Positions 1 to 7,798 of a DNA stretch of 64,000 nt are shown one piece after another. The DNA is from Actinoplanes cyaneus (GTDB lineage Bacteria; Actinomycetota; Actinomycetes; Mycobacteriales; Micromonosporaceae): NCBI RefSeq assembly GCF_016862095.1, contig NZ_BOMH01000070.1, positions 32,525 through 96,524 on the forward strand, written 5' to 3'. Numbering within the stretch: position 1 is the stretch's first letter; every line of letters starts with the position of its first letter. The notes under the pieces are model-generated. The model had not been told where the DNA came from. It did not search any database and saw nothing but the letters and a program-made list of their open reading frames with translations. The position numbers and the translations under genes were made by a program.

Positions 1-581
1 TGCTGATCGGCATGGCCGGCACGCTGCACGGGTTCGTCGCCATGCAGCTCGGCGACCTGACCACCGCCGAGGCGGCGGCGCGCCGGGTGATGACCGCGGT
101 CGAGCCGCACAACGCGCTGGCGCCGGCCCAGGTCGGGCCGCGGGTGCTGCTCGCCGAGGCGCGCACCCGGGCCGGGGACGCGGCGACTGCGATCGGGCTG
201 CTGGCGCCGATCGCGAGTGACACGTCGGCGCCGTCGCTGCTGTTCTCGCGGCGGCACGCGCTCGCGTCGTACGCGTCCGCCCTGCTCGCCGAGGGCCGCG
301 TCGGTGAGGCGCTGACCTGGATCGAGCGTGCCCGTGAGGTGCCGGCCGAGGATGTGCGCAGCGGCGTGGTGGCCTCGATGGTCCGGGCCCGGGTGCTGGC
401 CGCCGCCGATCGGTACGTGGAGGCGCGCGCGGCGGCCGAGGACGCGGTCCGGCTGGCGTATTCGACCGAGCAGGCGAGCGAGCGCGCCGCCGCCGAGGAG
501 CTGCGCGACACCCTCGCGGTGACCGAGGTCGAAGCCGCTCCGGCGGAAACTGTCGCCTACGCGTCTGACGTGCCCGGATGA
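1..581 (+). CDS. C-terminal part of a helical-repeat (TPR-like) protein, partial
   Basis: The reading frame is open back to the window edge, so the true start lies upstream. The visible part of about 190 residues is Ala/Leu/Arg-rich and made of short amphipathic helices in pairs (for example GDLTTAEAAARRV and GRVGEALTWIERA), as in TPR-type repeats. No DNA-binding or enzymatic motif is visible in this part. Such tails are common at the end of actinobacterial regulators and of proteins next to Ser/Thr kinases, but the sequence alone does not decide. The stop is 31 bp before the kinase gene on the same strand. Confidence 0.6.
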   Translation, partial: LIGMAGTLHGFVAMQLGDLTTAEAAARRVMTAVEPHNALAPAQVGPRVLLAEARTRAGDAATAIGLLAPIASDTSAPSLLFSRRHALASYASALLAEGRVGEALTWIERAREVPAEDVRSGVVASMVRARVLAAADRYVEARAAAEDAVRLAYSTEQASERAAAEELRDTLAVTEVEAAPAETVAYASDVPG

Positions 582-599
582 TCTTCCCGTCCGCTGGCG

Positions 600-605
600 T
601 ATTTT
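600..605 (+). promoter_or_regulatory. Candidate -10 element of the kinase gene (leaderless type)
   Basis: TATTTT lies 7 nt before the GTG at 613, with no purine-rich ribosome binding site between. This spacing fits transcription starting at or next to the start codon. Seen by eye only. Confidence 0.35.
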
Positions 606-612
606 CTAAGCC

Positions 613-1590
613 GTGACGGAGACACCGCCTGGCGCCCTGCCCGTGCCCTATGTCCCGGGCATGTCCGGCTTGTCGGTCATGGCCCGTGGTGGCTATGCGA
701 CCGTGTACCGGGCCACCCAGGACTCCGTCGGCCGTGAGGTCGCCATCAAGATGGAGAACCGGACCCTCGACAACGCGCGGGACCAGGCCCGGTTCCTGCG
801 CGAGGCCCGTGCCGCGGGGCGGATGTCCTCGCACCCGCACGTGGTCGACCTGTTCGACGTGGGCGTGACGGTCGACCAGCATCCGTACCTGATCATGGAG
901 CTCTGTGACGGGTCGTACCTGGACCGCATGCGCGTCAAGCCGCTCACCGCGGCCGAGGCGCGCGACGTCGGCGTGAAGATCGCCGACGCGCTCGTGCACA
1001 CCCACGCCAACGGGGTGCTGCACCGCGACGTGAAGCCGGCGAACATCCTCTACTCGCAGTTCAACCAGGCGGTGCTGGCCGATTTCGGTCTGGCCGTGCT
1101 GGGCGAGATGCGGGACTCGTCGGTCACCCTCGAGGTCCTGACGCCGGCCTACGCGCCACCCGAGATGTTCCGCCACGAGCAGCCGTCCGGCGCCGCCGAC
1201 GTCTACTCGCTGTGCGCCACCCTCTACGCCGTGATGAGTGGCCGGCCGCCGCGCTGGGAGTCCGACCGCAGTCCGAGTCTGATCACTCTGATGGACCTGT
1301 TCCTGCGCCCCATCCCGGAACTTCCCGGCGTGCCGCGCGCGTTCACCGACCTGCTACGCCGCGGCATGAACAACGATCCGCGGGGGCGGCCCTCCGCGCA
1401 GGAGCTGCTGCAGGAGCTGAGCAACCTGCACCTGGACCCGAACGCGCCGCCGCCGAACGTCTATCGCTCCACCTCGACGTACCCGGCGCCGCGGCCACGA
1501 CCGGTCCCGCCCACGACGCCGACGCTGGACGAGACGCCCACGGTCAACACCGACCGCAAGGGTTTCTTCACCAAGTGGTTCAGCTGGTAA
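613..1590 (+). CDS. Serine/threonine protein kinase (Hanks type), cytosolic
   Basis: This 325-residue protein is a complete Hanks-type kinase. Visible elements are a glycine-rich loop (ARGGYATVY), the catalytic lysine in VAIK (about K46), HRDVKPAN with the catalytic aspartate near residue 139, DFG near 157-159, and an APPE segment in the activation region. After about residue 275 there is a short Pro/Thr-rich tail ending in KGFFTKWFSW. There is no transmembrane segment or extracellular sensor domain, unlike PknB-type receptors, so it should be cytosolic. The GTG start follows a TATTTT hexamer by 7 nt and has no ribosome binding site. Its substrates are unknown; the upstream helical-repeat protein may be a partner. 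Confidence 0.88.
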   Translation: MTETPPGALPVPYVPGMSGLSVMARGGYATVYRATQDSVGREVAIKMENRTLDNARDQARFLREARAAGRMSSHPHVVDLFDVGVTVDQHPYLIMELCDGSYLDRMRVKPLTAAEARDVGVKIADALVHTHANGVLHRDVKPANILYSQFNQAVLADFGLAVLGEMRDSSVTLEVLTPAYAPPEMFRHEQPSGAADVYSLCATLYAVMSGRPPRWESDRSPSLITLMDLFLRPIPELPGVPRAFTDLLRRGMNNDPRGRPSAQELLQELSNLHLDPNAPPPNVYRSTSTYPAPRPRPVPPTTPTLDETPTVNTDRKGFFTKWFSW

Positions 1591-1722
1591 AGACCCAAGA
1601 TCAAGTTCCGCTTACGGTACGACGTTCTCGCCGCCCGTTCTCAGGCGACACGACCCGGTCCCGTCCGTGCCCGCGCGAGGTCCGCCGTTGGTCCGGGCGG
1701 GCGGCGCGCGTCCCGGTCTTCA

Positions 1723-1773
1723 GCTGGTGCTCATGGTCGTTATCCAGGACGGATAACGACCATGAGCACCAGC
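1723..1773. repeat. Long perfect hairpin, family member A
   Basis: The arms 1723-1745 and 1751-1773 are perfect reverse complements (23 bp) around the 5-nt loop aggac. The arms begin GCTGGTGCTCATGG and the inner part ends GTTATCC. Near-identical or related hairpins occur at 27139-27175, 27393-27445, 27498-27547 and 11499-11550. It has no U-tract, but it lies downstream of the kinase stop and could act as a terminator or as a REP-like element. Confidence 0.9.
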
Positions 1774-1810
1774 CGGGAGAGTGAGTCGCGCCCGAGCCTT
1801 GGCCGGCTGC

Positions 1811-1862
1811 CTCATCGCGTGAGCTCTACGGGCGAGCTCATCGCGTGAGTTCTACGGACGAG
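1811..1862. repeat. 26-bp tandem duplication
   Basis: Two adjacent 26-bp units (1811-1836 and 1837-1862), beginning CTCATCGCGTGAG, differ at two positions. They lie between the hairpin and the interspersed repeat, outside any convincing gene. Confidence 0.85.
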
Positions 1863-1954
1863 GCCTGGGCCGTGACGAGCGTTGGTCGCCCGGGAGTGCC
1901 AGGAACCGGCCCGCCGGCGGGACCCGGCGGGTTTTCTGCTCTGGGCGCGGCCAC

Positions 1955-2075
1955 CCACGGAGATCGCCCTTTCGGGCTTTGCGTTCTGGGCGCGCCAGCG
2001 CCCTGCGAAGCCCGGAAGGGTCCCCGCGGGAGCGACGATCCGGACCACGGCGGACGCAGGAAATGAAGATCTTGA
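1955..2075. repeat. Interspersed repeat of about 120 bp, copy 1
   Basis: This segment aligns along its whole length with 27613-27735. Shared blocks include CCACGGAGATCGCCC at the left, GGTCCCCGCGGGAGCGACG in the middle and ATGAAGATCTTGA at the right. On the minus strand both copies have an open frame with the shared peptide GPDRRSRGDP. I think this reflects DNA homology rather than a gene, since neither copy has a start with a ribosome binding site. Confidence 0.8.
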
Positions 2076-2077
2076 AG

Positions 2078-4084
2078 TTACTCTGGGTCAAGTACTGCGA
2101 GTAACTCTCCGGTGTCGACCTCGGCGCCGGGATGGACCGGGAGGGACGCGACCACGCCGGCCGACGGGGCGTGGACAGGGTGTTCGAGCTTCATGGCCTC
2201 CAGGGTGAGCAGCAGTTCACCGGCACGAACCCGCTGGCCGGGCACGACCAGCACCCGGCGGACAGCGCCCGGGAGTGGGGCGATGAGAGAGCTCTCCGCC
2301 GCCTCGGGAGCGGGCAGCGGGAACCGTGGGATCTCACGAAGTGTGACCGATCCCTCGGGGCTGTCCACGTATGAGACGTCGCCGACGCGATGCACCAGGA
2401 CCGCGAGGCGGATGCCCTGGACGTTGAGGACGACCCGGTCGCGGCTGGCGGAGACGACCACGATCGGCGGGTGCTCGTCGACCGGCGCCTGACCGAGCCC
2501 GGCCAGGTCCAGTTCCTCGGGGTCGACCGAGCGGACCCACCAGCCGGCGAGCTCGCCGTGCCGGTTCATCCGGTAGCCGACCTCGACCGGGCCGGTCGGG
2601 CCGTCGTAGACAGCGGTCTGCGAGCCGGAGGGCACGTTGCGCCAGCCGGACGGCAGCGTGCTCAGCACCGGGGCGCTGGCACGGCGGTCGGCGGCCCCGG
2701 CCAGTGCGGACGCCAGGCAGGAGAGCCGGACGGCGTCGACCGAGGAGAGCAGCGGCGCGAAGACCTCGGGGTGCCGGTCGAGGAAGCCGGTGTCGATGTC
2801 GCCGGAGCGGAACGAGTGGTGCCGCAGCGTGCGGACCAGCAGATCCCGGTTGGTGACGACGCCGTGCAGCTGGGCGCGGGCCAGCGCGGACGCCAGCATC
2901 CGGGCCGCCTCCTGGCGCGACGGGGCCCAGGCGACGAGCTTGGCCAGCATCGGGTCGTGGTGGTGCGGGCCGGTGACCGAGCCGTCCGCGACGCCCGAGT
3001 CCAGGCGCAGGCCGGGCTGCGGCAGCGGGCGGAACGAGCCGGCGACGTCGGGCACCGCGAATCGGTGCAGCGTGCCGGCGCTGGGCAGCCACGCGTACGC
3101 CGGGTCCTCCGCGCAGATCCGCACCTCGATGGCGTGCCCGCGGATCGGCGGCGGCCCGGGCATCGGCAGGCTGCCGCCCTCGGCGATCAGCAGCTGGAGC
3201 CGGACCAGGTCGTAGCCGGAGGTGCACTCGGTGACCGCGTGATCGGTCTGCAGGGTCGGGGTGAGTTCCAGGAACCAGAAGTCGCCGTCGGAGTCGAGCA
3301 GGAACTCGACGGCGCCGGCCCCGACGAAACCGAGCGCCCGGACCGCGACGATGGCCGCCCGGCACAGGTCCTCGCGCAACGCCGCGTCGACCGCCGGTGA
3401 CGGGGTCTCCTCGACGATCTTCTGGTAGCGCCTCTGCACCGAGCACTCACGCTCGCCGAACGGCACGACAGCGCCCATCGCGTCGGCCAGGATCGGCACC
3501 TCGATGTGCCGGACGTTGGCCACGTAGGGCTCGCAGAAGACGTCGCCGTCCACCTCGCGCCGGGTGGACGCGACCGCCTCGGCCAGCGTCGACGCGTCCC
3601 GGACCACCCGCATGCCGGTGCCACCGATCCCCGCGTCCGGTTTGATCAGGACCGGGAATCCGGGCACCGTCGCCGGGTCGGTGAAGGTCGGCAGCACCGG
3701 CACCTTCGCCTCGGCGACCAGCTTCTTCGTCTCGGACTTGCGGTGCAGCGTGCGCAGGGTCGCGGCCGGCGGGCCGACCCAGATCATCCCGGCATCGGTG
3801 ACCGCGGCGGCGAACTCCGGGTCCTCGGCCAGCGATCCGTTGCCCGGGTGCACGGCGTTCGCCCCGGCCCGTTTGGCGGCCGCGATCAGCGCGTGCTGCT
3901 CGAGGTAGGTGGTGGCCGGGGTGCTGCCCTCCAGGTGGACGGCGTAGTCGGCCTCGTTGACGTGCGGAGCGTCGGTGTCGACGTCCGAGTAGACGGCGAC
4001 CGTCTCGATGCCGACCAGACGGCAGGTGGCGAACACCCGGCGGGCGATCTCACCACGGTCGGCCACCAAGAGTCGTCGGATCAC
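2078..4084 (-). CDS. Biotin carboxylase / biotin carrier fusion (acyl-CoA carboxylase alpha-type subunit)
   Basis: In the family, biotin carboxylase loads CO2 from bicarbonate onto biotin using ATP, and a carboxyltransferase passes it to an acyl-CoA. The 668-residue product starts IRRLLVADRGEIARR, as in alpha subunits. It has an ATP-grasp region with CSVQRRYQKIVEE and a C-terminal biotinyl domain with LEAMKLEHP, where K is the biotin site and L replaces the usual second M. The glycine loop reads GIGGTGM instead of the usual GGGGRGM. I chose the GTG at 4084 because GAAAGG lies just upstream; an in-frame TTG at 4099 would lie on top of that site. The carboxyltransferase-like gene ends 11 bp upstream, so the two form an operon. 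Confidence 0.85.
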   Translation of the reverse strand: MIRRLLVADRGEIARRVFATCRLVGIETVAVYSDVDTDAPHVNEADYAVHLEGSTPATTYLEQHALIAAAKRAGANAVHPGNGSLAEDPEFAAAVTDAGMIWVGPPAATLRTLHRKSETKKLVAEAKVPVLPTFTDPATVPGFPVLIKPDAGIGGTGMRVVRDASTLAEAVASTRREVDGDVFCEPYVANVRHIEVPILADAMGAVVPFGERECSVQRRYQKIVEETPSPAVDAALREDLCRAAIVAVRALGFVGAGAVEFLLDSDGDFWFLELTPTLQTDHAVTECTSGYDLVRLQLLIAEGGSLPMPGPPPIRGHAIEVRICAEDPAYAWLPSAGTLHRFAVPDVAGSFRPLPQPGLRLDSGVADGSVTGPHHHDPMLAKLVAWAPSRQEAARMLASALARAQLHGVVTNRDLLVRTLRHHSFRSGDIDTGFLDRHPEVFAPLLSSVDAVRLSCLASALAGAADRRASAPVLSTLPSGWRNVPSGSQTAVYDGPTGPVEVGYRMNRHGELAGWWVRSVDPEELDLAGLGQAPVDEHPPIVVVSASRDRVVLNVQGIRLAVLVHRVGDVSYVDSPEGSVTLREIPRFPLPAPEAAESSLIAPLPGAVRRVLVVPGQRVRAGELLLTLEAMKLEHPVHAPSAGVVASLPVHPGAEVDTGELLAVLDPE

Positions 4085-4095
4085 TGGTCTACCTT

Positions 4096-5466
4096 TCAAG
4101 GTCGGAACACGCCGACGTGTTCGGCACCCGCCACGGCGGCGCTGTGCACTGCGGAGAGGCAGAGGCCGAGGACCGTACGGGTGTCGCGGGGGTCGATGAC
4201 GCCGTCGTCGGCCGCGGCGGGCTCCGCCGAGGGACGCGGCCAGCTGAACTGGAAGCGGGGACGGTCGGCGCGGTCCGGCGGGCCGGCGTGCTCCGGTCCG
4301 ATGGTGAGGACCAGGTGCGGCACGGTCGACTTGGCGACCGCGTGGACCAGGGGGGCGTCGTGGCGTACGTCGGTGTCGTCGCTCTTCTTGATCTCTCCGG
4401 GGTGGCGCAGGAACAGGACCGGGGTGGCCGTCGCGTTGGCCAGTTGCAGGAAGTGCACGGCCTTGCGGGACTCCGCCGGGGGCAGCCAGATGCCGGGGCT
4501 GGCCAGCACACCGACCGGGTATCCGTGCAGCTCACCCCAGCCGGCCACGAGCACGCTGCCCTGGCCGGGTTTGAACTCGTCGAAGTCGGAGTCGTCCAGG
4601 ATCCGGGCGAGCACCTCGCGCGCGTCGAACCGGGACGGGCCGGCCGCGGCCAAACTCAGCAGCGCCTCGGCGTCGTAACGGGGGTCGCGCGGGCGGGTGG
4701 TCCGGGGCGGGGGTCCCTGCTTGCGCCAGTTGAAACGGCGTACGCACTGGCGGGCCAGCCGCAGCCCGTCCCGCTCGTCCTCGGCCAGCTGGTCGGCGGG
4801 TCCCGGCGGCCCGACCGGCACCACCGGGGTGGCGCGCACCTCGACGCCGCTGCGTTGCGGGTGGATGGTCAGCACCTTCGCGTGACCCCGCACCACGATC
4901 GTGTAGTCGGAGAGCGCCGGCAGGTACGCCGCGTCCCCGCTCGTGGTCCCGAAGACCACGCACACGGTCGGCACCCGGTCCGCGGTGAGCCGGCTCAGCT
5001 CCCGCGCGATGCTCCCGGCCGGGGCCGCCTCGCCCGACGACTCGACCAGGTTGACCAGCGGTAACCGGTTCTCCGAGGCGATCCGGGCGGCCCTGCGGAT
5101 CTTCTCCGCGGTGTACGGGTTGACAGCGCCCCCGGCCACTGTCGGGTCGTTCGCTATCACCACGCACTCGACGCCCTCCACGGCGCCGATGCCGGTGACG
5201 ACGCTCGCGCCGACCGGGAACTCCGAGCCCCGCGCCGCCACCGGGGACAGCTCGAGGAACGGGCTGTCCTGGTCGAGCAGCATCTCGATGCGCTCCCGGG
5301 GGAGCAGTTTTCCGCGCGCGTGGTGCCGGGTCACCCACTTCTCGCCGCCGCCGGCGCGCGCCTCGTCGAGGGCGGCCTCCAGCGCGGCGAGCCACTGCAG
5401 GGTGCTGCCGCGACCCTCCAGGTATGCGGGGTCGCGCGGGTCCAGCGTGGTGTCGAGCGCGGTCAC
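4096..5466 (-). CDS. Acyl-CoA carboxylase carboxyltransferase-like (beta-type) subunit, divergent
   Basis: This 456-residue protein has the two-lobed carboxyltransferase layout of MCC/PCC beta subunits, which are normally about 510-540 residues. Matching parts include RERIEMLLD, TGIGAVEG, ANDPTVAGGAVNPYTAEK, HGYPVGVLA and DDGVIDPRDTR. It differs where catalysis is expected. The oxyanion-hole segment is TTSGDAAYLPALSD rather than the usual AGGAY type, the segment that usually carries LGGADVH and SGVADHLA is missing, and the C-terminal GAGNYGM region is replaced by AGPPDRADRPRF. It is co-transcribed with the biotin carboxylase gene. It may have an unusual substrate or altered activity. Confidence 0.8.
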   Translation of the reverse strand: MTALDTTLDPRDPAYLEGRGSTLQWLAALEAALDEARAGGGEKWVTRHHARGKLLPRERIEMLLDQDSPFLELSPVAARGSEFPVGASVVTGIGAVEGVECVVIANDPTVAGGAVNPYTAEKIRRAARIASENRLPLVNLVESSGEAAPAGSIARELSRLTADRVPTVCVVFGTTSGDAAYLPALSDYTIVVRGHAKVLTIHPQRSGVEVRATPVVPVGPPGPADQLAEDERDGLRLARQCVRRFNWRKQGPPPRTTRPRDPRYDAEALLSLAAAGPSRFDAREVLARILDDSDFDEFKPGQGSVLVAGWGELHGYPVGVLASPGIWLPPAESRKAVHFLQLANATATPVLFLRHPGEIKKSDDTDVRHDAPLVHAVAKSTVPHLVLTIGPEHAGPPDRADRPRFQFSWPRPSAEPAAADDGVIDPRDTRTVLGLCLSAVHSAAVAGAEHVGVFRP

Positions 5467-5629
5467 GTCGACACCCCGATGCGCGCTACGCGCCTACCTG
5501 CGTTCAATGCCGCGCCCTTCCCTGTCACGCCGGTGCCTCTCGGCCACCTCCGTAACGAGCGGCTGTGCGGGCGCGACACGGATCACGGGTCCTGGGCCCG
5601 GTCACCGGGAAGAGTGGATCAAGCACGTT

Positions 5630-5659
5630 CGAGGGGCTGTCCACCTGGACAGCCCCTCG
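5630..5659. terminator. Hairpin terminator downstream of crp
   Basis: A perfect 13-bp stem (5630-5642 with 5647-5659) encloses the 4-nt loop acct. It lies 20 bp beyond the crp stop codon on the minus strand and upstream of the carboxylase pair. There is no clear U-tract, as is usual for terminators in GC-rich actinomycetes. Confidence 0.7.
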
Positions 5660-5679
5660 TGACGCGATGTGGCGGAACG

Positions 5680-6357
5680 TCAGACGCGAGCGCGCCGGGC
5701 GAGCCGTTCCGGATCGAGAATGATGACGCTCTTGCCGTCCAGCCGCAGCCAGGCGCGGGAGGCGAAGTCGGCGAGCGCCTTGTTCACCGTCTCGCGGGAC
5801 GCGCCGACCAGCTGGGCCAGCTCCTCCTGCGTGAGGTCGTGCGTGACCCGCAGCACACCACCGTCACGGGTGCCGAACCGGCCGGCCATCTGCAGCAGGT
5901 TTTTCGCCACCCGGCCGGGCACGTCCGTGAAGATCAGGTCGGCCAGCGCGTCGTTGGTGCGCCGCAGGCGGCGGGCCAGCACACGCAGCAGCTGCTCCGC
6001 GATCTCCGGACGGTTGTTCAGCCACGGGCGCAGTGACGACTTCTTCAGCCGGGCGAGCCGGCTGTCGGTCACCGCGGTCGCCGTCGCGGTGCGCGGCCCC
6101 GGGTCGAAGAGCGAAAGCTCACCGAGCATGTCGGACGGCCCCATGATGGAGACAAGGTTCTGCCGTCCGTCCGCTGCCCGGCGACCGAGCTTGATCTTCC
6201 CGGACAGAACGATATACAGGCTGTCGCCGGCCTCGCCCTCGTTGAAGACCACGTCGCCCTTGCGGACTTCGATCGTGTCCATCTCCTTGGCGAGCGCCTC
6301 TGCGGCTTCCGGGTCAACGCCCTGGAAGATTCCGCTGCGCGCCAGTACCTCATCCAT
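5680..6357 (-). CDS. crp: Crp/Fnr-family transcriptional regulator
   Basis: The 225-residue protein has an N-terminal cyclic-nucleotide-binding fold with the phosphate-binding cassette GELSLFDPGPRTATATA, including the Glu, Arg and Thr that contact cAMP in Crp. It ends with a winged helix-turn-helix containing LTQEELAQLVGASRETVNK. Length and motifs match the actinobacterial Crp/GlxR group, global regulators that respond to cAMP, so cAMP is the likely ligand. It is followed by a strong hairpin and is divergent from the CapA-like gene across about 200 bp, which should hold both promoters. Confidence 0.92.
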   Translation of the reverse strand: MDEVLARSGIFQGVDPEAAEALAKEMDTIEVRKGDVVFNEGEAGDSLYIVLSGKIKLGRRAADGRQNLVSIMGPSDMLGELSLFDPGPRTATATAVTDSRLARLKKSSLRPWLNNRPEIAEQLLRVLARRLRRTNDALADLIFTDVPGRVAKNLLQMAGRFGTRDGGVLRVTHDLTQEELAQLVGASRETVNKALADFASRAWLRLDGKSVIILDPERLARRARV

Positions 6358-6548
6358 CGCCGCACCTCCGAAACGCGCAACGTCTGCGCTCGATCAGTCT
6401 AGGCGCACGCGGGCGGGAAACGGGCGGCCACCCCTTGATCCAGATACTGGACGGTAACCAGATTTGCCGTAACCGGTGGTGACAATTCGACGGTTCCGGC
6501 ATATCGGGACGGCACTTTCGTCGGTCGCTCCTGCTTGCGAGCCGACGG

Positions 6549-6554
6549 TATCGT
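6549..6554 (+). promoter_or_regulatory. Candidate -10 element of the CapA-like gene
   Basis: TATCGT lies 8 nt before the ATG at 6563, without a ribosome binding site between, a leaderless-type arrangement. Confidence 0.3.
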
Positions 6555-6562
6555 CCCGGTCG

Positions 6563-7762
6563 ATGAATTCGCACCCCCGGCCCGACCGCAAAACTGCTTC
6601 TGGGCGTTATGCCCTGTATATCGGACTCGTCGGCGTCGTTGTCGCTGGTGCTGCCGTGGGTGGGATCATCCTGGTCAACGAGGGCGACGAGGCCGACGCG
6701 AGCTGGCATTCCACGCCGGCCGCCGCTGCCAGCACAGCCGTCCCGGCAGTTCCGGGAAAGACCGCGGCGGCCCGCGAGGAGTCGGGAACGGTCGAATCCC
6801 TGACATTCTCCGCGACCGGTGACATCATGATGGCCAGCGCGCCGGGTGGGCTGCCGCCGAAGAACGGCGACGGATTCTTCGACGGGGTTCGCAAGGACCT
6901 CGCGTCCGATCTGGTGATGGGCAACCTCGAGCAGCCGCTCACCGACGACACCGGAGCGTCCAAGTGCGGCAGACCCGCCCGCTCCGGCTGCTTCGCGTTC
7001 CGCTCGCCGCCCTCCTACGCCGGGCACCTGAAGGACGGCGGCTTCCAGCTGATGAACCTGGCGAACAACCACGCCAAGGACTTCGGTGCCGCCGGCAACC
7101 GCAACACGATCACGGCCCTCGAGGGCGCCGGGCTGAAGTACACCGGCGCGGCGGACCTGATCACCACGGTGGAGGTCAAGGGCGTCAAGGTGGCGGTGAT
7201 CGGGTTCGCGCCGTACGCCGGGTCCAACAACCTGAACGACCTCACGCACGCCCGGGACCTCGTGAAACGGGCCAAGCAGGAGGCGGACCTGGTCGTCGTC
7301 CAGGCCCACATGGGTGCCGAGGGCGCGACCATGAACCACGTGAAGCCGGGCACCGAGAACTACCTCGGGGAGAACCGCGGCGACCCGATCAAGTTCAGTC
7401 ACACCGTCATCGACGCGGGCGCCGACCTGGTCATCGGGCACGGGCCGCACGTGCTGCGGGGCATGGAGTTCTACAAGGGCAAGCTGATCGCGTACAGCCT
7501 CGGGAACTTCGCCGGCGGCGGGCACACCCTCTCCAAGGACGGCATCCTGAAGTACGCCGGGATCCTGCGCGTGACGATGCGGTCCGACGGGACGTACACG
7601 GGCGGGAAGTTCGTCTCCACCTATCTCGACAGCTCCGGCCTGCCCACCCGGGACACCGCCGGTCAGCACGGGCGGGAACTGGTGAGCACGCTGACGAAAG
7701 CGGATTTCCGGTCGACCGGCGCGGTGATCGGCGACGACGGGACGATCAAGCCGCCCGCGTGA
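6563..7762 (+). CDS. CapA-family (poly-gamma-glutamate synthesis type) metallophosphatase-like exported protein
   Basis: The protein is 399 residues from the chosen ATG, which sits directly before a basic n-region and a membrane segment (YALYIGLVGVVVAGAAVGGIIL). A longer frame starts at 6476 but adds 29 unstructured residues. After an Ala/Thr-rich linker comes the CapA domain: FSATGDIMM, MGNLEQPLT, LANNHAKDFG, VVVQAHMGAE, DLVIGHGPHVLRG and AYSLGNFAGG. These Asp, Asn and His motifs are the metal-binding set of the calcineurin-like CapA family. CapA takes part in poly-gamma-glutamate export in Bacillus, but no cap genes are nearby, so a general envelope role is more likely. Confidence 0.85.
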   Translation: MNSHPRPDRKTASGRYALYIGLVGVVVAGAAVGGIILVNEGDEADASWHSTPAAAASTAVPAVPGKTAAAREESGTVESLTFSATGDIMMASAPGGLPPKNGDGFFDGVRKDLASDLVMGNLEQPLTDDTGASKCGRPARSGCFAFRSPPSYAGHLKDGGFQLMNLANNHAKDFGAAGNRNTITALEGAGLKYTGAADLITTVEVKGVKVAVIGFAPYAGSNNLNDLTHARDLVKRAKQEADLVVVQAHMGAEGATMNHVKPGTENYLGENRGDPIKFSHTVIDAGADLVIGHGPHVLRGMEFYKGKLIAYSLGNFAGGGHTLSKDGILKYAGILRVTMRSDGTYTGGKFVSTYLDSSGLPTRDTAGQHGRELVSTLTKADFRSTGAVIGDDGTIKPPA

Positions 7763-7786
7763 GGCGAAGGGCTGGGCGGGCCGACG

Positions 7787-7792
7787 TACTCT
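7787..7792 (+). promoter_or_regulatory. Candidate -10 element of nth
   Basis: TACTCT lies 6 nt before the GTG start at 7799 with no ribosome binding site, suggesting a leaderless transcript. Confidence 0.45.
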
Positions 7793-7798
7793 TTACCG

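Larger units (their letters stand above)
1591..2077. other. Repeat-rich intergenic region between kinase and carboxylase genes
   Basis: This 487 bp stretch lies between the ends of two converging genes. It holds a 23-bp perfect hairpin, a 26-bp tandem duplication and a copy of an interspersed repeat of about 120 bp that also occurs near 27.6 kb. Several open frames cross it, but they are short, Arg/Pro-rich and lack a ribosome binding site, so I do not call them genes. Confidence 0.8.
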
